NCBI GenBank assembly: GCA_037501455.1
Contig: CM074858.1
Coordinates: 78,094,501 to 78,158,500, forward strand
Length of the DNA stretch: 64,000 nt
Direction of reading: 5' to 3'
Source: Lantana camara
Lineage: Eukaryota; Streptophyta; Magnoliopsida; Lamiales; Verbenaceae
In this document: one piece after another, positions 1 through 10,537 of the stretch
Layout of the letters: each line of letters starts with the position of its first letter
How positions within the stretch are numbered: the first letter of the stretch is position 1
Program-made: the position numbers and the translations under genes
Notes under the pieces: model-generated
Told to the model about the DNA's origin: nothing
The model's database searches: none
What the model saw: only the letters and a program-made list of their open reading frames with translations

Positions 1-254
1 TCGGGAAATATATCCATAGCCTCATAAATCTTTTCCAAACTAGCTATCCAATTTTCAGCTTTCAGGTCGTTAGGTTCTCCAAAGAATTTTGGGGGATTCA
101 TTCGGAGAAACCTCTCTAAAGATCGCTCATTGGTGGGGTTATTCCCAGGTGTACATGTTCGAACGAACTGCCTTAAAGCTTCTACAAGTTCGGGGTGTCC
201 GGGCGGATCTTGTGGCGATGGGGAGTTATTTCGTGGTGTTCTTCATAGAGGCAT
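1..254 (-). pseudogene. gag N-terminal fragment of element A
   Basis: Gag forms the virus-like particle that packages element RNA. Reading the minus strand from an ATG at 254, the frame gives a retrotransposon gag start, including NPPKFFGEPNDLKAENWI and an EKIYEAMDIF stretch, as in many plant gypsy gags. The fourth codon is already a TGA stop (245-243), and the rest of the visible frame is open to the window edge. It is therefore a broken copy, or translation starts elsewhere. The C-terminal part, zinc knuckle and pol lie left of the window. Confidence 0.75.
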
Positions 255-489
255 TGTGAATGCTGAAATCACAATTATATAGGAAATATAATGCATGTGG
301 GGTTAAGAATGTTTCAACGATCATCACAGAACAACAATCACCAAATAACATCAATCATCAAACATAGAGTGTAGAAAGAAATAACATTAATACTCACGGT
401 CCTGCTGGTATCTTGAAGCGACTCTAAGACTCATGATGCAAAAATGTAAATCAACATGAAATAACAGTGTAAGATGATCAAAATGTGTC

Positions 490-569
490 ATATATATATA
501 TATATGCATCATGGTTAGTATGCTTCAAGAGCTACAAAAGTAAAAGCAAACAGAGGGGGGGGGGGGGGG
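490..569. repeat. TA microsatellite and 15-base G run
   Basis: A dinucleotide TA/AT run occupies about 490-505 and an uninterrupted run of 15 G occupies 555-569. Both are in the leader of element A between its leader ORF and gag. They are probably replication-slippage products. Confidence 0.8.
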
Positions 570-754
570 TGTGGACCCGATCTACCTCGAGTTACACCCT
601 ACAAGTACTGTCACTCCTAGTAAGTCAAAGCTGCTACTGTCCGCTGCTGCTACTATGTACTGCTGCAAAAATGGGGAGTGTCTCCACTGGCCGCTATATA
701 CATACCCCCGGATAACTATCCTATATACTGTACCTCGTATCTCACGGTTTGAAC

Positions 755-1513
755 TCAATCCTCTGTAGCACTACCTGCCTCGAGGTCAACTGTATCGTCT
801 GAATCTGGAACCCTAATAGGACTCCACTCCTCACTGGGCTCAACACTGTCCTCCTCCTCGGGAACAACCTGTAATCCATCAACATCATCACCGATCTCAC
901 CGTCCTGCTGGGGCTCCTCGTCCTCGTCCTCATCAGAATGGGCTACCGCCTCTGAAGCCTCGCTGTCTCCGGAATGGGCTGCTGCGGGTCCGGGCTACAT
1001 ATCTAAAACCTGCTCCATAACTTGAGTGTCGTTCAGGTGAAGTGCATCCTCCAAACGGCTCCTCATCTGGGCTCGGTACTGGTCATGGATCACTATAGAA
1101 GCCTCACGGTCCAGAGTCAGACTAACCACGTCCTCCTCGAGCTCAGCCACTCGTGATGCTAGCTGGGAAATAGCGATCTGAGATGCGGCTAACTGGTCCC
1201 GAGCTTGATCACGGTCTACTGCTGTCTGTCTAGCCATCTCTCGGTTCCTCTCAGCCTCCAATCGATACTCACCAGTCCTCTGATACTCATAAAAGTAGGC
1301 ATCCCTCTCGGTCTCTAATAGATGAACCGCTCTGTTTGGGTAGGCATACCCGGGAAAGGCCTCCTGACGTGAATCCTGACTATGCTGCCTAATCCTCTGC
1401 CAAGGATAGTATCTAGGAACCCCACTACGAGTAACCACTAAGGTCCTAGGAGGCTCATACTGATCAAGCCACTCACTGCAATCAGAACGTGGAAGCTCAC
1501 CGTAGCCGGCCAT
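755..1513 (-). pseudogene. Leader ORF of element A: coiled coil plus acidic tail, one stop
   Basis: An ORF sits between the primer binding site and gag of element A. From ATG at 1513 it reads 172 residues (start MAGYGELPRSDCSEWLDQYE), with a heptad-rich region around residues 85-155 (AELEEDVVSLTLDREA and neighbours) that looks like a coiled coil. A TAG stop at 997-995 interrupts it, but the same frame continues for about 79 further codons to a TGA at 757-755 as a strongly acidic tail rich in D, E and S. The tail keeping frame and composition suggests a single ~250-residue protein with one recent nonsense change. Extra leader ORFs are known in some plant gypsy groups; I do not recognise this family and assign no function. 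Confidence 0.6.
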
Positions 1514-1618
1514 TTTTACTCTAGAAAAACACTTTACAAATTATTAGAGCAAGGAAATTATAGTAAAATACTCTTTCTATCTATTGTTTAAATCAAGCTC
1601 TTTCTATCTAAACCTGAT

Positions 1619-1630
1619 GCTCTGATACCA
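1619..1630 (-). other. Primer binding site of element A (tRNA-iMet)
   Basis: The plus strand reads GCTCTGATACCA, the reverse complement of TGGTATCAGAGC, which pairs with the 3' end of plant initiator tRNA-Met. It lies seven bases from the inner end of the LTR, as expected for priming of minus-strand DNA. Confidence 0.9.
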
Positions 1631-1637
1631 CCTTACC

Positions 1638-4600
1638 TGTAGCGCCCCTTAACACTACAACCCCACACCGTTGTACTTCTCGAGTGGATGTGAGACCTAG
1701 CACTCGAGAAATACTCCGGCGAACGGACAAGACTATGCAATACCAGAGTATGAAATTTAAAGGCAAAGGAAAATAAACTTGAGCAAATAAAAGGGGACAA
1801 TACATAACAAAGCACATATTATTAAGTTGGATAAGTGTTTACAGCAAAAGTTCTGACTTTAGAGAAGAGTGCTTATTGTAAGATGTACATGCACTCGTGA
1901 TTACTCTAATTGACTGAAATGTAACACCTTAAAGCTTCAAGATACCTCTAAGGCGTCACTGTATAGATTCCTGAAATCATGAATGGAAAGAGTAGGAGGG
2001 TTAGTCAAAATGACTAAGTTACGGGGGGTTTGGGATTTAGGATTATAAGTAAGATTTTTGAAATGTTTTGACCAAGAAAGACTTGGTTTGAAATGTATAT
2101 ACTATATAGTAACAAATAAATATATGACAATAATATCCGGTTCATATTGTTTTGAAACAATAGGAGTAGGGGGAATATAGGCTATACTTTTTAGAAAACT
2201 TATGAACCGTTTTGAAAATGATTTTGATGCCCGCAAGCTAGGCGCTCCAACCTTAACTCCTTAAAAACCAGGAATATTCGTAACGACATTGATCAAGATG
2301 TCGGTACTCAGTAAAAAGAAATACAACAATACAATACCATCCTTCTTCCTCCGGTGTCACCTCAGGGAGCTACCCCTAGTGACGATATACATGAATTTGG
2401 GAGGGATGTACCTTTTCCCGTCACTTGGTGTGGAATAACTAACCTCCAGTTAGACCACCACCAAGATCTAGTTGGCGGCTGGTATAATAGTAGACCTCGG
2501 CCCGTGCCTCCCGGACTACTACTTCTACCAAGACCACCGGGCCCATAGGAAAAACAATAACTTTGCTTGCAAGACGAGAATATTTACCCGTAAGAAAGTA
2601 CTAAGTACTTTTCGGGTAAATGTATGTTTTCAATAATTAACAAGAATTATTTTCCCATAAAGGGAAGAATAACTTGAGAGGAGATGCAAGAAAATAAAGT
2701 AAAGTAGTTTATCATGATTTCAGTTGAAAAGATTTAAAACCCTCACCGGTACCGAGATTTAAGTGGAAGTGTGAGGATTCCACTCTTCGATCCTAGGTTT
2801 GCCTGAAAGTAATAACTACTACTGGCTTAGAACTAGGTTCTTAGTTCCTAACTAACTAATTACACTCAATACTACAATGAAATAATTAGAGAAGATACAT
2901 GTTGTGTAATGCGTTAAAGATTTCCCGGTAAACCCTAATTTACCCGTTTAAGGGAATTTGATTAACAAATTAGGGTTTATGGGATCTTTAACTAATTAAA
3001 TATTTATCAACCATACTATAATTCCAATTATAAGATTTAAAATGAAATTCAAGGTTTAATTTGACAATGTAGGTTATCTTTTGAAAAATATTACATAGTT
3101 TATTCATTTTTGGAAAAATTTAGGAAAAATATTTCTTTAAAAATTCCAAAATTTATTTTATAATTATTTTTGTAATAATTTCGAAATTATAAGTATTTTG
3201 GTTGACCAAAAAGTCAAAATTACTATTAAAAACATTTACTATTCAATTTCATGTGAATTAAACACTTTATAACACAAAATCAAATTCACACACACACACA
3301 CACATTGATCACGGCACACACACATATTCAAGAACATTATGAACATGTTCTTGAGCTTATTTGAATATTCAAAGAGGGTGTGTAACATGTTCTATCACAT
3401 TCATATTCATAACATAAGATTAAAGCATAATATAGCAAAATATATGAACTTTCTATGAAAAATAATTCTAAATAAATTATTCTTGGCATGAACAAGATCA
3501 TAAACATTTAAATACAAAATCACATTATATCATATCATAATTCATGCATATAATTAAATAAAATTCCATAATGTGCACACATTATATTTAAACTAATAAC
3601 TATGCACATATTTCATAAAATAAATTCCTAAAGCATAATTTAATTAATCCTAGGCATGCTACTATTATTTCTATACTAAGAACATTATATAAAACATGAG
3701 ATAATAGAAGAAAACATACCTTAGAGAGAAAAGAGGGAGAGTGGCGTGAGGTTTGGGGAGAGGGAGAGAGTGATTTTTGTGTGTTGAATGTGAGGTATAA
3801 ATGAGGCTTAAGGGGGGTATTTATAGGTAGTCATGAGGAGTTTCTAAGCAATAAATGAGAGTTTAAGGGAGATGTGGTTGCCTAAGGTTTCAACAAATGC
3901 TTGGTAATTAAATTGGAGATGTGGTTTAATTTCATGATGAACAAATGCTAGGTTATTAACTAAGAAATGTGGAGAAATTATGCTCATTTGTTTAATTCTT
4001 CTAGAAGAGCATGAGGTCATGGATGATGTCATTTGGAATAAAAATAAATGTAAAAATAATATAAAATTTATTCAAGAGTCGAGAGGTAAAATTTTGATGT
4101 AGTGAATTAATGGAAGAATGACTGAAAAATGAGATTCGTTTTAGTTATAAACATGAAATATTTGGAGTTTTTGTTTATAAATTATGAACATTGAAGATGA
4201 TGAAAATCATGAGAAAATTATATAATCGAAGCTAGGATGAAGTTTAAAGTTTGGAAAAATCACTATGTTGTAGAGAAAAATTCAAGGATCGTTATAAATA
4301 TAATTTCGACTATTGAATAAAAGCTAATTATTTGAAAATAAAATGATGATTTTTAGATAGGAAAATATTTATAAATATGCTATAGGTGAAATCGAGTTTT
4401 TGGTAAATGCATGAAAATTCATGAAATAATTTGAGTGTCGTTTTGGTTATAATTTTGAATGTAAAAAGGTAGATGAATAAGGATTTATTGATGATCGAAT
4501 CATAAGCTAAGGTTTTTACCGGTTTTTGATACTATGGGAGTTAGGATGGGAATTATGGTGTAAGGAGAGTATCACGATCCTCGAAATAATGTGAGGATTA

Positions 4601-4961
4601 TTTTGGTTAAAATATTGGGTAGTGAAAGTGTTTCGGGAGATGTAGGAATATTTTTGAGCTGTAGGGGTATTTTCATAATTTCCAACCTAAAACTGTAGGA
4701 ATGGGTTTTGAAGCATATGAAGGGTTTTTAGGTGCTAGAAAGGAATGATTACTAGAATTCTAGGATTTTTTGAAAAGAGTTTCAAGGCACGAGTTAAAAG
4801 AATTAAATCTATGAACATTTAGTAAAATGTAACACATAAAAACACATAACTCACATAAAATGCAATGCATGAAGTGAGTTAATAGGGATCGAGGTTATAA
4901 ACGCTTCCTGAGTTGCCCTTTACTTACCTTTCTCAACTTGGCCCTGAGTAGGGCTGTTACA
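1638..4961 (-). repeat. 5' LTR of element A (3324 bp)
   Basis: On the minus strand it begins TGTAACAGCCC and ends GGGGCGCTACA, so it has TG...CA ends. The inner end abuts the primer binding site and the outer end abuts broken pol of element B. Inside are a TATA box with a pyrimidine-rich leader, a CA microsatellite near 3287-3304, and the GCGAACGG box (1719-1726) shared with other gypsy LTRs here. No convincing gene lies in this 3.3 kb stretch; the small ORFs are chance frames. Element K at 49891 is a diverged relative. Confidence 0.85.
3818..3825 (-). promoter_or_regulatory. TATA box in the LTR of element A
   Basis: The minus strand reads CTATAAATACCCCCC, followed within ~100 bases by a CT-rich leader (CTCTCTCCCTCTCC) and a splice-donor-like CTAAGGTATGTT near 3711-3722. 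The layout resembles a Pol II core promoter for the element transcript. Confidence 0.55.
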
Positions 4962-6302
4962 CGGTCTTGGAAGTACAGCCCGTGATAACCACTGAATCCA
5001 ACTGCACTTTCTTGGCCCGACAATCCACGGTAGCACAATGCCTGTATAGCCAATCCATCCCCAAAATAGACCCGTATCTCTCCATTGGCATAAAATGAAA
5101 TCAGTCAAAAATTCCCTGCCTTCAATCACCACTGGAACATCCCTGTAAACCTGATCCGTCTCTCGCTTACTACCGAAAGGAGTACTAACTAGATAGCGCA
5201 CAGAAGTACACATAGCAGGCAAAGGTAATGTAATAGCAATAGAATGCGCAAGAAAGGAGTGTGTAGCTCCTGGATCAAATAACGTATGGATGTTCGTGCC
5301 ATGGATGCAAATAGTACCTTCAACTACCGCAGCGGGGTTGATCTCGGCATCCTGCTCATCTCCAGCGAGTGCATAAGCCCGAGCTCTCACAAGGGGCCTC
5401 GGTCCTGCAGGTGGCGGATCCCGATGATCCGGACAGCCGTCAACCATGTGCTCGTCGCTCCCACAGATCAAACATAGCCCTAAACGTCGTCTGCAGTTAT
5501 CATAGTTATGTGTAGGAAGCCCACAAAATCTGCATCCCGGTTTCTGGGGTGGCTGTGGTGGCACTGGAGCTCTCGGACCCCTCTGTAACGGTCCTGTCGC
5601 CTTAAGCTTCTTCCCGGATCGAGTCCTTCTACGCGGGAGGTGCAGAGTAAATCATCGGCCTCTTTCCTGAGCTCGATCCCTGACCCGCTCTCGAGCCTGA
5701 AGCCTGTCCAGTATGCTGAGTAGCCTCCTAGCAATATCAGAATCCTGAACCTTTAGAGCCTTTGAGGTAGCTTTGGCCCAGGTGCTGGTATTGGCTGCTT
5801 TCAGGGCATCCTGGATATCTGGTCTGAGTCCCTGAACAAACTGCATCGCCTTATGAAAGTCATCATTCGCTACGTTGGGTGCATAGCGAGAAAGCCTCTC
5901 GAACTCGGCGATATACTGCCCCACAGACCTCCCTCCCTGTTTCAGCTCGGTAAACTCCCTCAACCTGCGAGTACGGGAAGCTGGAGGAATATACTTGTTT
6001 CTGAACTCCCGTACGAAGACCTCCCAAGTAATCTTTGTCCCGACTACCTCTAAAACAATCTGTGTACTCTCCCACGAGGAGTAGGCCTCCCCCTGGATAA
6101 GAGTGAGTGTACAGCGAGCCTTCTCCTGAGTATCACAAGGGATAAGCTGCCAGATCCTCTCAATCTCCTTTAGGCACATTTCTGCATGAATATCGTCGCC
6201 CTTGTAGAATTTTGGGGGACGCTGGTTCTGAAACTCGAGCAAAATAGCAGAAATAGGGTTCTCCTGAGGCGCTACCGCCGCTGGTGGTGGTGGAGGTACC
6301 CT
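4962..6302 (-). pseudogene. gag (most) and protease of element B, frameshifted
   Basis: From 6302 down, the frame gives the retrotransposon gag domain (PPKFYKGDDIHAEM, VFVREFRNKYIPP, QYIAEFERLSRYAPN) until a stop at 5652. The linker is shifted through other frames near 5730-5565. Tandem CCHC zinc knuckles (CRFCGLPTHNYDNC and CLICGSDEHMVDGC) then appear at about 5545-5440, followed by a retropepsin-like aspartic protease with LFDPGATHSF at about 5270, where the usual D-S/T-G is D-P-G. A further frameshift near 5085 scrambles the end. The text stops at the LTR of element A, so RT and integrase lie beyond A outside the window. The copy is dead. Confidence 0.85.
6298..6302. repeat. Target site duplication of element C, left (ACCCT)
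   Basis: ACCCT directly precedes the TG of the 5' LTR and is repeated exactly at 16435-16439 after the CA of the 3' LTR. Confidence 0.95.
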
Positions 6303-7449
6303 TGTTAGGAATAGTACCCTAAAAGCCGATTGTATATCCGCTTTGTGCTTTTCCTTATTGTAATCACAGACAATCTTTGAATAAAATAACTAATTGAGGC
6401 AACACTTCTTTATATGCTCTTGTTTGGTATGCGGTTACTTTAGCTGTGCATGTATGAGAACTCCCCTAATCCTGATGACTTTAGGACTCTACCATTTAGG
6501 TGAAATGGTTCATGAAACGAGCCCTATATCACATAAGTCATGATTAGTAAAATACTCCAAGCCGATGAGTCCTACAGACAGTGGGAGTGTCAACCTGACT
6601 CCTCTAAGGCTTGCTTGTGGGATCATGCCCTTAAGAAGGACCACCTTGTTTCATAGAGGTGCAAAGTGTATAGTTGATACGTGCGTGATACATGAGGGTG
6701 CTTACTTTAATAAGTAAGTTCACTGAGGTGCCCCGTGTGAGAACATTCCTAAATGGGAAAGGAAGTTTCTATTTCAGGAAATGGAAACTTCCAGATTAGG
6801 AAATATCTCACGAGTCATTGATGTGATTAATTGATCCTTAGACTTGAGGTTCCTTGTCACTTTATGAGTTAACTCTGTAGTCTTAGGTATAAGCTTTAAA
6901 GGGTGTCGCCTTAGACAACTGATTTAAGGCTTATGATGGGGCTGCACAAGTGATTCATGAAAGTGAATGAGAATCAAGAAAGGACCTACACTTGCATTTG
7001 CAAGGTGATCTCTTATTGTGTAAGTCATTCATATGCCATATGGAGTCCTTGGCCAAGGCAGTAGATCAAGACATCAAGAAAAGGGTTTCTTGGATTGAGA
7101 TCAAATGGATATGAAATGCACTTAGCTTTAAGGCCGGATTATTAGGGTTCCGATTATTCCCTTGCCCTAGATCTTGGTTGAGAGATAGTAAGTAGGAGGA
7201 TTGTATCCCACATGAATCAATGACTTAAAGGTTCTGTCGAATCCGAACATTCCAATTCAGCTAGGGGTTAAACACCTGTTGCTAGACTATGGTCATTTAA
7301 TCTGTGGACTGATTAATTAATTAGTGAATTAATTAATTAGGGTCACTGCTAATTGAATTGAGAACCTAGAGGGTCACACACAACAACTTGGTTACATGAG
7401 TTGAGGCTTTAAAATGATTAAACGAGTTAATCGGGCCAAGAGGGTTCCA

Positions 7450-7517
7450 CACGTGTGAAATCACACGTGTGGCTCACGTGAGTGACACGTGTCACTGTGA
7501 CACGTGTCACACACGTG
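7450..7517. promoter_or_regulatory. Six CACGTG (G-box) palindromes, 5' LTR of C
   Basis: CACGTG occurs at 7450, 7464, 7475, 7486, 7501 and 7512, start-to-start spacing 14, 11, 11, 15 and 11 bases. Most are flanked as ACACGTGT; one is TCACGTGA. In plants CACGTG binds bZIP and bHLH factors (ABA, light and stress responses). The cluster is ~350 bp upstream of the TATA box, a plausible enhancer position. Confidence 0.75.
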
Positions 7518-7864
7518 TGAATATATATATTATATATATATATGTATTAAATAATTAAATGTGTTAATTATTTAATAGACTTTGGTTTAATTTTGAATTA
7601 AAAAGAAAGTCTTATTTTGGAGAAAATAATCTAGTTAATTAATTACGAATTAATTAATTAGATAAAAATAAGTTATTTATTTTATAATAAATAAAGTATA
7701 AAATTATCCAAAAATAGTTTGGATATTTTTAGCTCTCTTAAAAGTTGACTTGAATTAGAATTCAAAGTCAAAGTTGGAAAATACTTGATGATCAAGTAAT
7801 AGGAGAGAGAGGAACCAAATCCTTGTCCAACAAGGAATAGGTTCGGCCGTCCCTCTCCCTTTCC

Positions 7865-7890
7865 TATATATAGGGGAGCTCATGCTCCCC
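7865..7890 (+). promoter_or_regulatory. TATA box and adjacent hairpin, 5' LTR of C
   Basis: TATATATA (7865-7872) is followed at once by GGGGAGC-TCAT-GCTCCCC (7873-7890), a perfect 7-bp stem with a four-base loop. Transcription should start about 30 bases after the TATA box, just past the hairpin. The 3' LTR has the same arrangement. Confidence 0.7.
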
Positions 7891-8262
7891 TTTAGAGCTA
7901 ATTGACAATTCTTTTGGTTCATGTGTTGAACTCCTTCCTTTCTCCAAGATCAAATAAACACTAGGTTAAGCCTAAACACTAACTAGAGAACTAGCATCCT
8001 TACTAGTTAGATTGTGATCAAGTTGGTGGACTTTCTCTAGAGACTTCAAGTTAGAAGTTTGAAGATTCGAGCTTTACCAAGGAGAGTGAATCAAGCCGCG
8101 AGAAGAGCGTTCTTGGGTGGCTTGAAACGCTTCAAGAAAGAATATAAGAAAAGTAAGTTTTCTATCTTTACGAATTTGGTTACACGATTGCGAGTCCTAG
8201 ATCCTTTTGTTGGGAATTTTTTTTTAAATTCCGCTGCTTTCTGATTCGTGGTTTCCAACAAG

Positions 8263-8274
8263 TGGTATCAGAGC
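8263..8274 (+). other. Primer binding site of element C (tRNA-iMet)
   Basis: TGGTATCAGAGC lies two bases after the 5' LTR and is complementary to the 3' end of initiator tRNA-Met. Confidence 0.95.
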
Positions 8275-10010
8275 CACCTCGTTATGTTTCTGATTCGTCT
8301 CAATTATTCTGAATTTGGTAGAAATTCTTAGGCTTGATGCGATTGAGTATTTGTAATTGTTTTAGAAAGCCTGAATTACGAAACAGTATTTTTTTCCTGA
8401 AAGTTTCTGAAAATTGGTTTTTGCAAAATTTAATTTTTGAAAACAATTTTAGATTTGAAACTGTATAAACTGTTATTGGATTTCTTGGATTGGTTTTACT
8501 TTTGAACGAAAACACGAAACGAAAACCCGGATCACAACGAACACGCGAAACTCCGCGCGCGAAGGCGTCGCGCGCGCGGGCTTCACGCGCCACCGCCTGC
8601 CTGTCCTAGGTGTGCGCAGGGCAGCCGGCCAGCACCTCCCGCACGCCTGTGCGGGAGCCTTCCGGGCGCGCCTAGGCGCGCCCGCCCAAGGCGGCCGAGA
8701 CTGGCCGCCCATCGCCCGCGGTCGCCCGACAGGACGCGCCCGCGCCAGTCGCGCGGCATGCGCACGCAGTGCGCGCACTCGCCCGGCCTTGGCCGGGCGC
8801 TGTGCGTGCCTGCCATGCGCGTCCGCGCGCGCTTGCGACGCGTGCGCCCCGTTTCGCGTACGGGCCTCGTTTTCCTGATCCGAACTTTCGTATTTCGTGC
8901 AATCCAGTCCCAATTTTTATTTTTAATTTTAAAATTTTATTTCGAATATTTATTTTAATTTTTGAATAAAAACTAGAAATTGGGATTTTTGAGAAATTGA
9001 AACGGTTTATATTTTGGGAAAATACAATCTTTGCTAAAATTATTAATTTTCAGAAATTAATTGGAATTTTATTTGTTTTGGTAATTTGGGATTTATTGAA
9101 AACTTTTATAAATAAGACTCGCATCAAGTCGTGTTTTAAGTCATTAGGACTTGAAACGAGAATTTTAATTTATTGGCTAAATTTAAATTCTCGCAAGAGC
9201 ATGTTAGGTGATCATGGGTTTAGATCTGTGTATGGTTTTAATTTATGCACATGGATGGTTTAAATTGGGGTTGGAGCCCTATAGTTGCGTTTTTCAATTG
9301 AGGTTAGAGCCTCACTTATGTGCGTACTGTTATGTGATTTATTATGTGGCTTTCCATATTACTGTTTTTGAGGCCGGGGTATGCCCCGTGTAATTGTCTA
9401 AGGCCAATATGAAGATTGAGACTTATTACTTTATGTCTTTTTCTTTTTATTGTAATTTGAGAGTAGAGATAGGTGGTGAGGTTTTATTTTCATTTTGGAG
9501 ACAATGCACCCATGGAGTAAGATGGACCACATTCAAGTAACAAGGAGGCCATAAGTGAAGACCCCTCAAAATGTTAGGGAGGGGAATCTCAATTGTTAAA
9601 TGTAATAGAGATAGGGCTCGTATTTTGTTACCGCTTTCCCTTATGTGATTTAAACTGTTTATGTGGCATGTATGTTAGAACTTGTGATTGTGGAGTGGCT
9701 CCCACATATCAAGCATAAGATAGGTAGAACCCATGATCATTACATGTTAGTATCATGCTAGGACATGTTATCTGTTTATGTGCTTGTTTGATATGCATTT
9801 AAGTGTACTTGCATTAATCAAGACTAATAAAATTGGATAACATATATGTTCGTGAGGTCGAACCGGACAACTCTCCGGTTGAGTCGAAAATTCCCCTTAA
9901 ATATTAAGCTAATTTCGAACAAATAGGTGTTTAATTCGAGATGCAAATTTTGAATTAAATTCCTACCATTCCATCAATAGGTTTTAAGTTTAGTAAGTGA
10001 AGCTGGTTAT

Positions 10011-10332
10011 TGTCCGCGAGTCGTGGGATAGCTAGTGGAGCTTATTAGTTCTTAGTTACCTAATTGATCATTTTAAATGATCAATATTTCATGGTCAATT
10101 TTAGCAAGGGCGATGTCCGCGAGTCGTGGGTCGTTCGAACTAAGTTTTGATCATGATCTTATGATTGATGGGTCTAGCTTAACGCCTAAGTAAATATGGA
10201 TGTCGCACGAGTCGTGGGTCCATATTGAAAGATAGGTGATGCAAAAACAATTACTAAGAGTTCTAAAGGTGTTAGAATTGGTAAGTTGTACCTACCTAGG
10301 GTTCTTACTTAGAATGTCCGCGAGTCGTGGGT
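10011..10332 (+). repeat. Four dispersed copies of an 18-base leader motif
   Basis: TGTCCGCGAGTCGTGGG(T/A) occurs at 10011, 10114 and 10315, with a variant (TGTCGCACGAGTCGTGGGT) at 10201. Text between copies is AT-rich and not repeated. The motif lies in transcribed leader 200-530 bases before gag, where packaging or dimer signals are expected; function unknown. Confidence 0.75.
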
Positions 10333-10537
10333 TCGAGGTAAAATACCTAGGATCTTAGTACCCATTGGGAAACGTGTTCCTCTTAGATCTTTGGGAATTC
10401 TAGATCTTTGAAAAACAGTGGGAGCTACATTAGATTAAAGACCTTATCTTTTGTATATCGTTATAATTCAGCATGCTCACTAGTTCTCTGTTTTACCATT
10501 TAGGTCGTAGATTCTGTGATTCTCTACGTGTTTTGAA

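Larger units (their letters stand above)
1..4961 (-). mobile_element. Element A: Ty3/gypsy LTR retrotransposon, 5' part
   Basis: Read on the minus strand the order is LTR (4961-1638), primer binding site (1630-1619), a leader ORF (1513-755), then gag running off the left edge. The LTR outer end falls exactly where the protease region of element B stops, so A is inserted in B. The first five flanking bases (4962-4966, CGGTC) should be repeated at the other end of A, outside the window. The gypsy call rests on the gag fragment; clade is not resolvable because pol is not in view. Confidence 0.85.
6303..8260 (+). repeat. 5' LTR of element C (1958 bp)
   Basis: It starts TGTTAGGAATAGT and ends GGTTTCCAACA. 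The U3 part holds six CACGTG boxes, an alternating TA tract (7521-7542) and a TATA box at 7865. No gene is inside. Nearly 2 kb is long for a copia LTR. Confidence 0.97.
8261..10537 (+). other. Leader of element C, with GC-rich segment
   Basis: This 2.3 kb stretch between the 5' LTR and gag carries no recognisable gene. About 8530-8870 is strikingly GC- and CpG-rich (many CGCG and GCGC words), while both flanks are AT-rich. Open frames across that segment on both strands are a by-product of GC content. A repeated 18-base motif occupies 10011-10332. Confidence 0.75.

Noticed and set aside
1618..1640. tRNA gene at the repeated GCTCTGATACCA sites
   Set aside because: Only the short complement to the tRNA 3' end is present, beside LTRs; there is no cloverleaf, so these are primer binding sites.
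8473..8913. Overlapping long frames on both strands, Arg/Ala/Pro-rich
   Set aside because: They arise from the GC-rich leader block of element C, have no domain and overlap each other on both strands.
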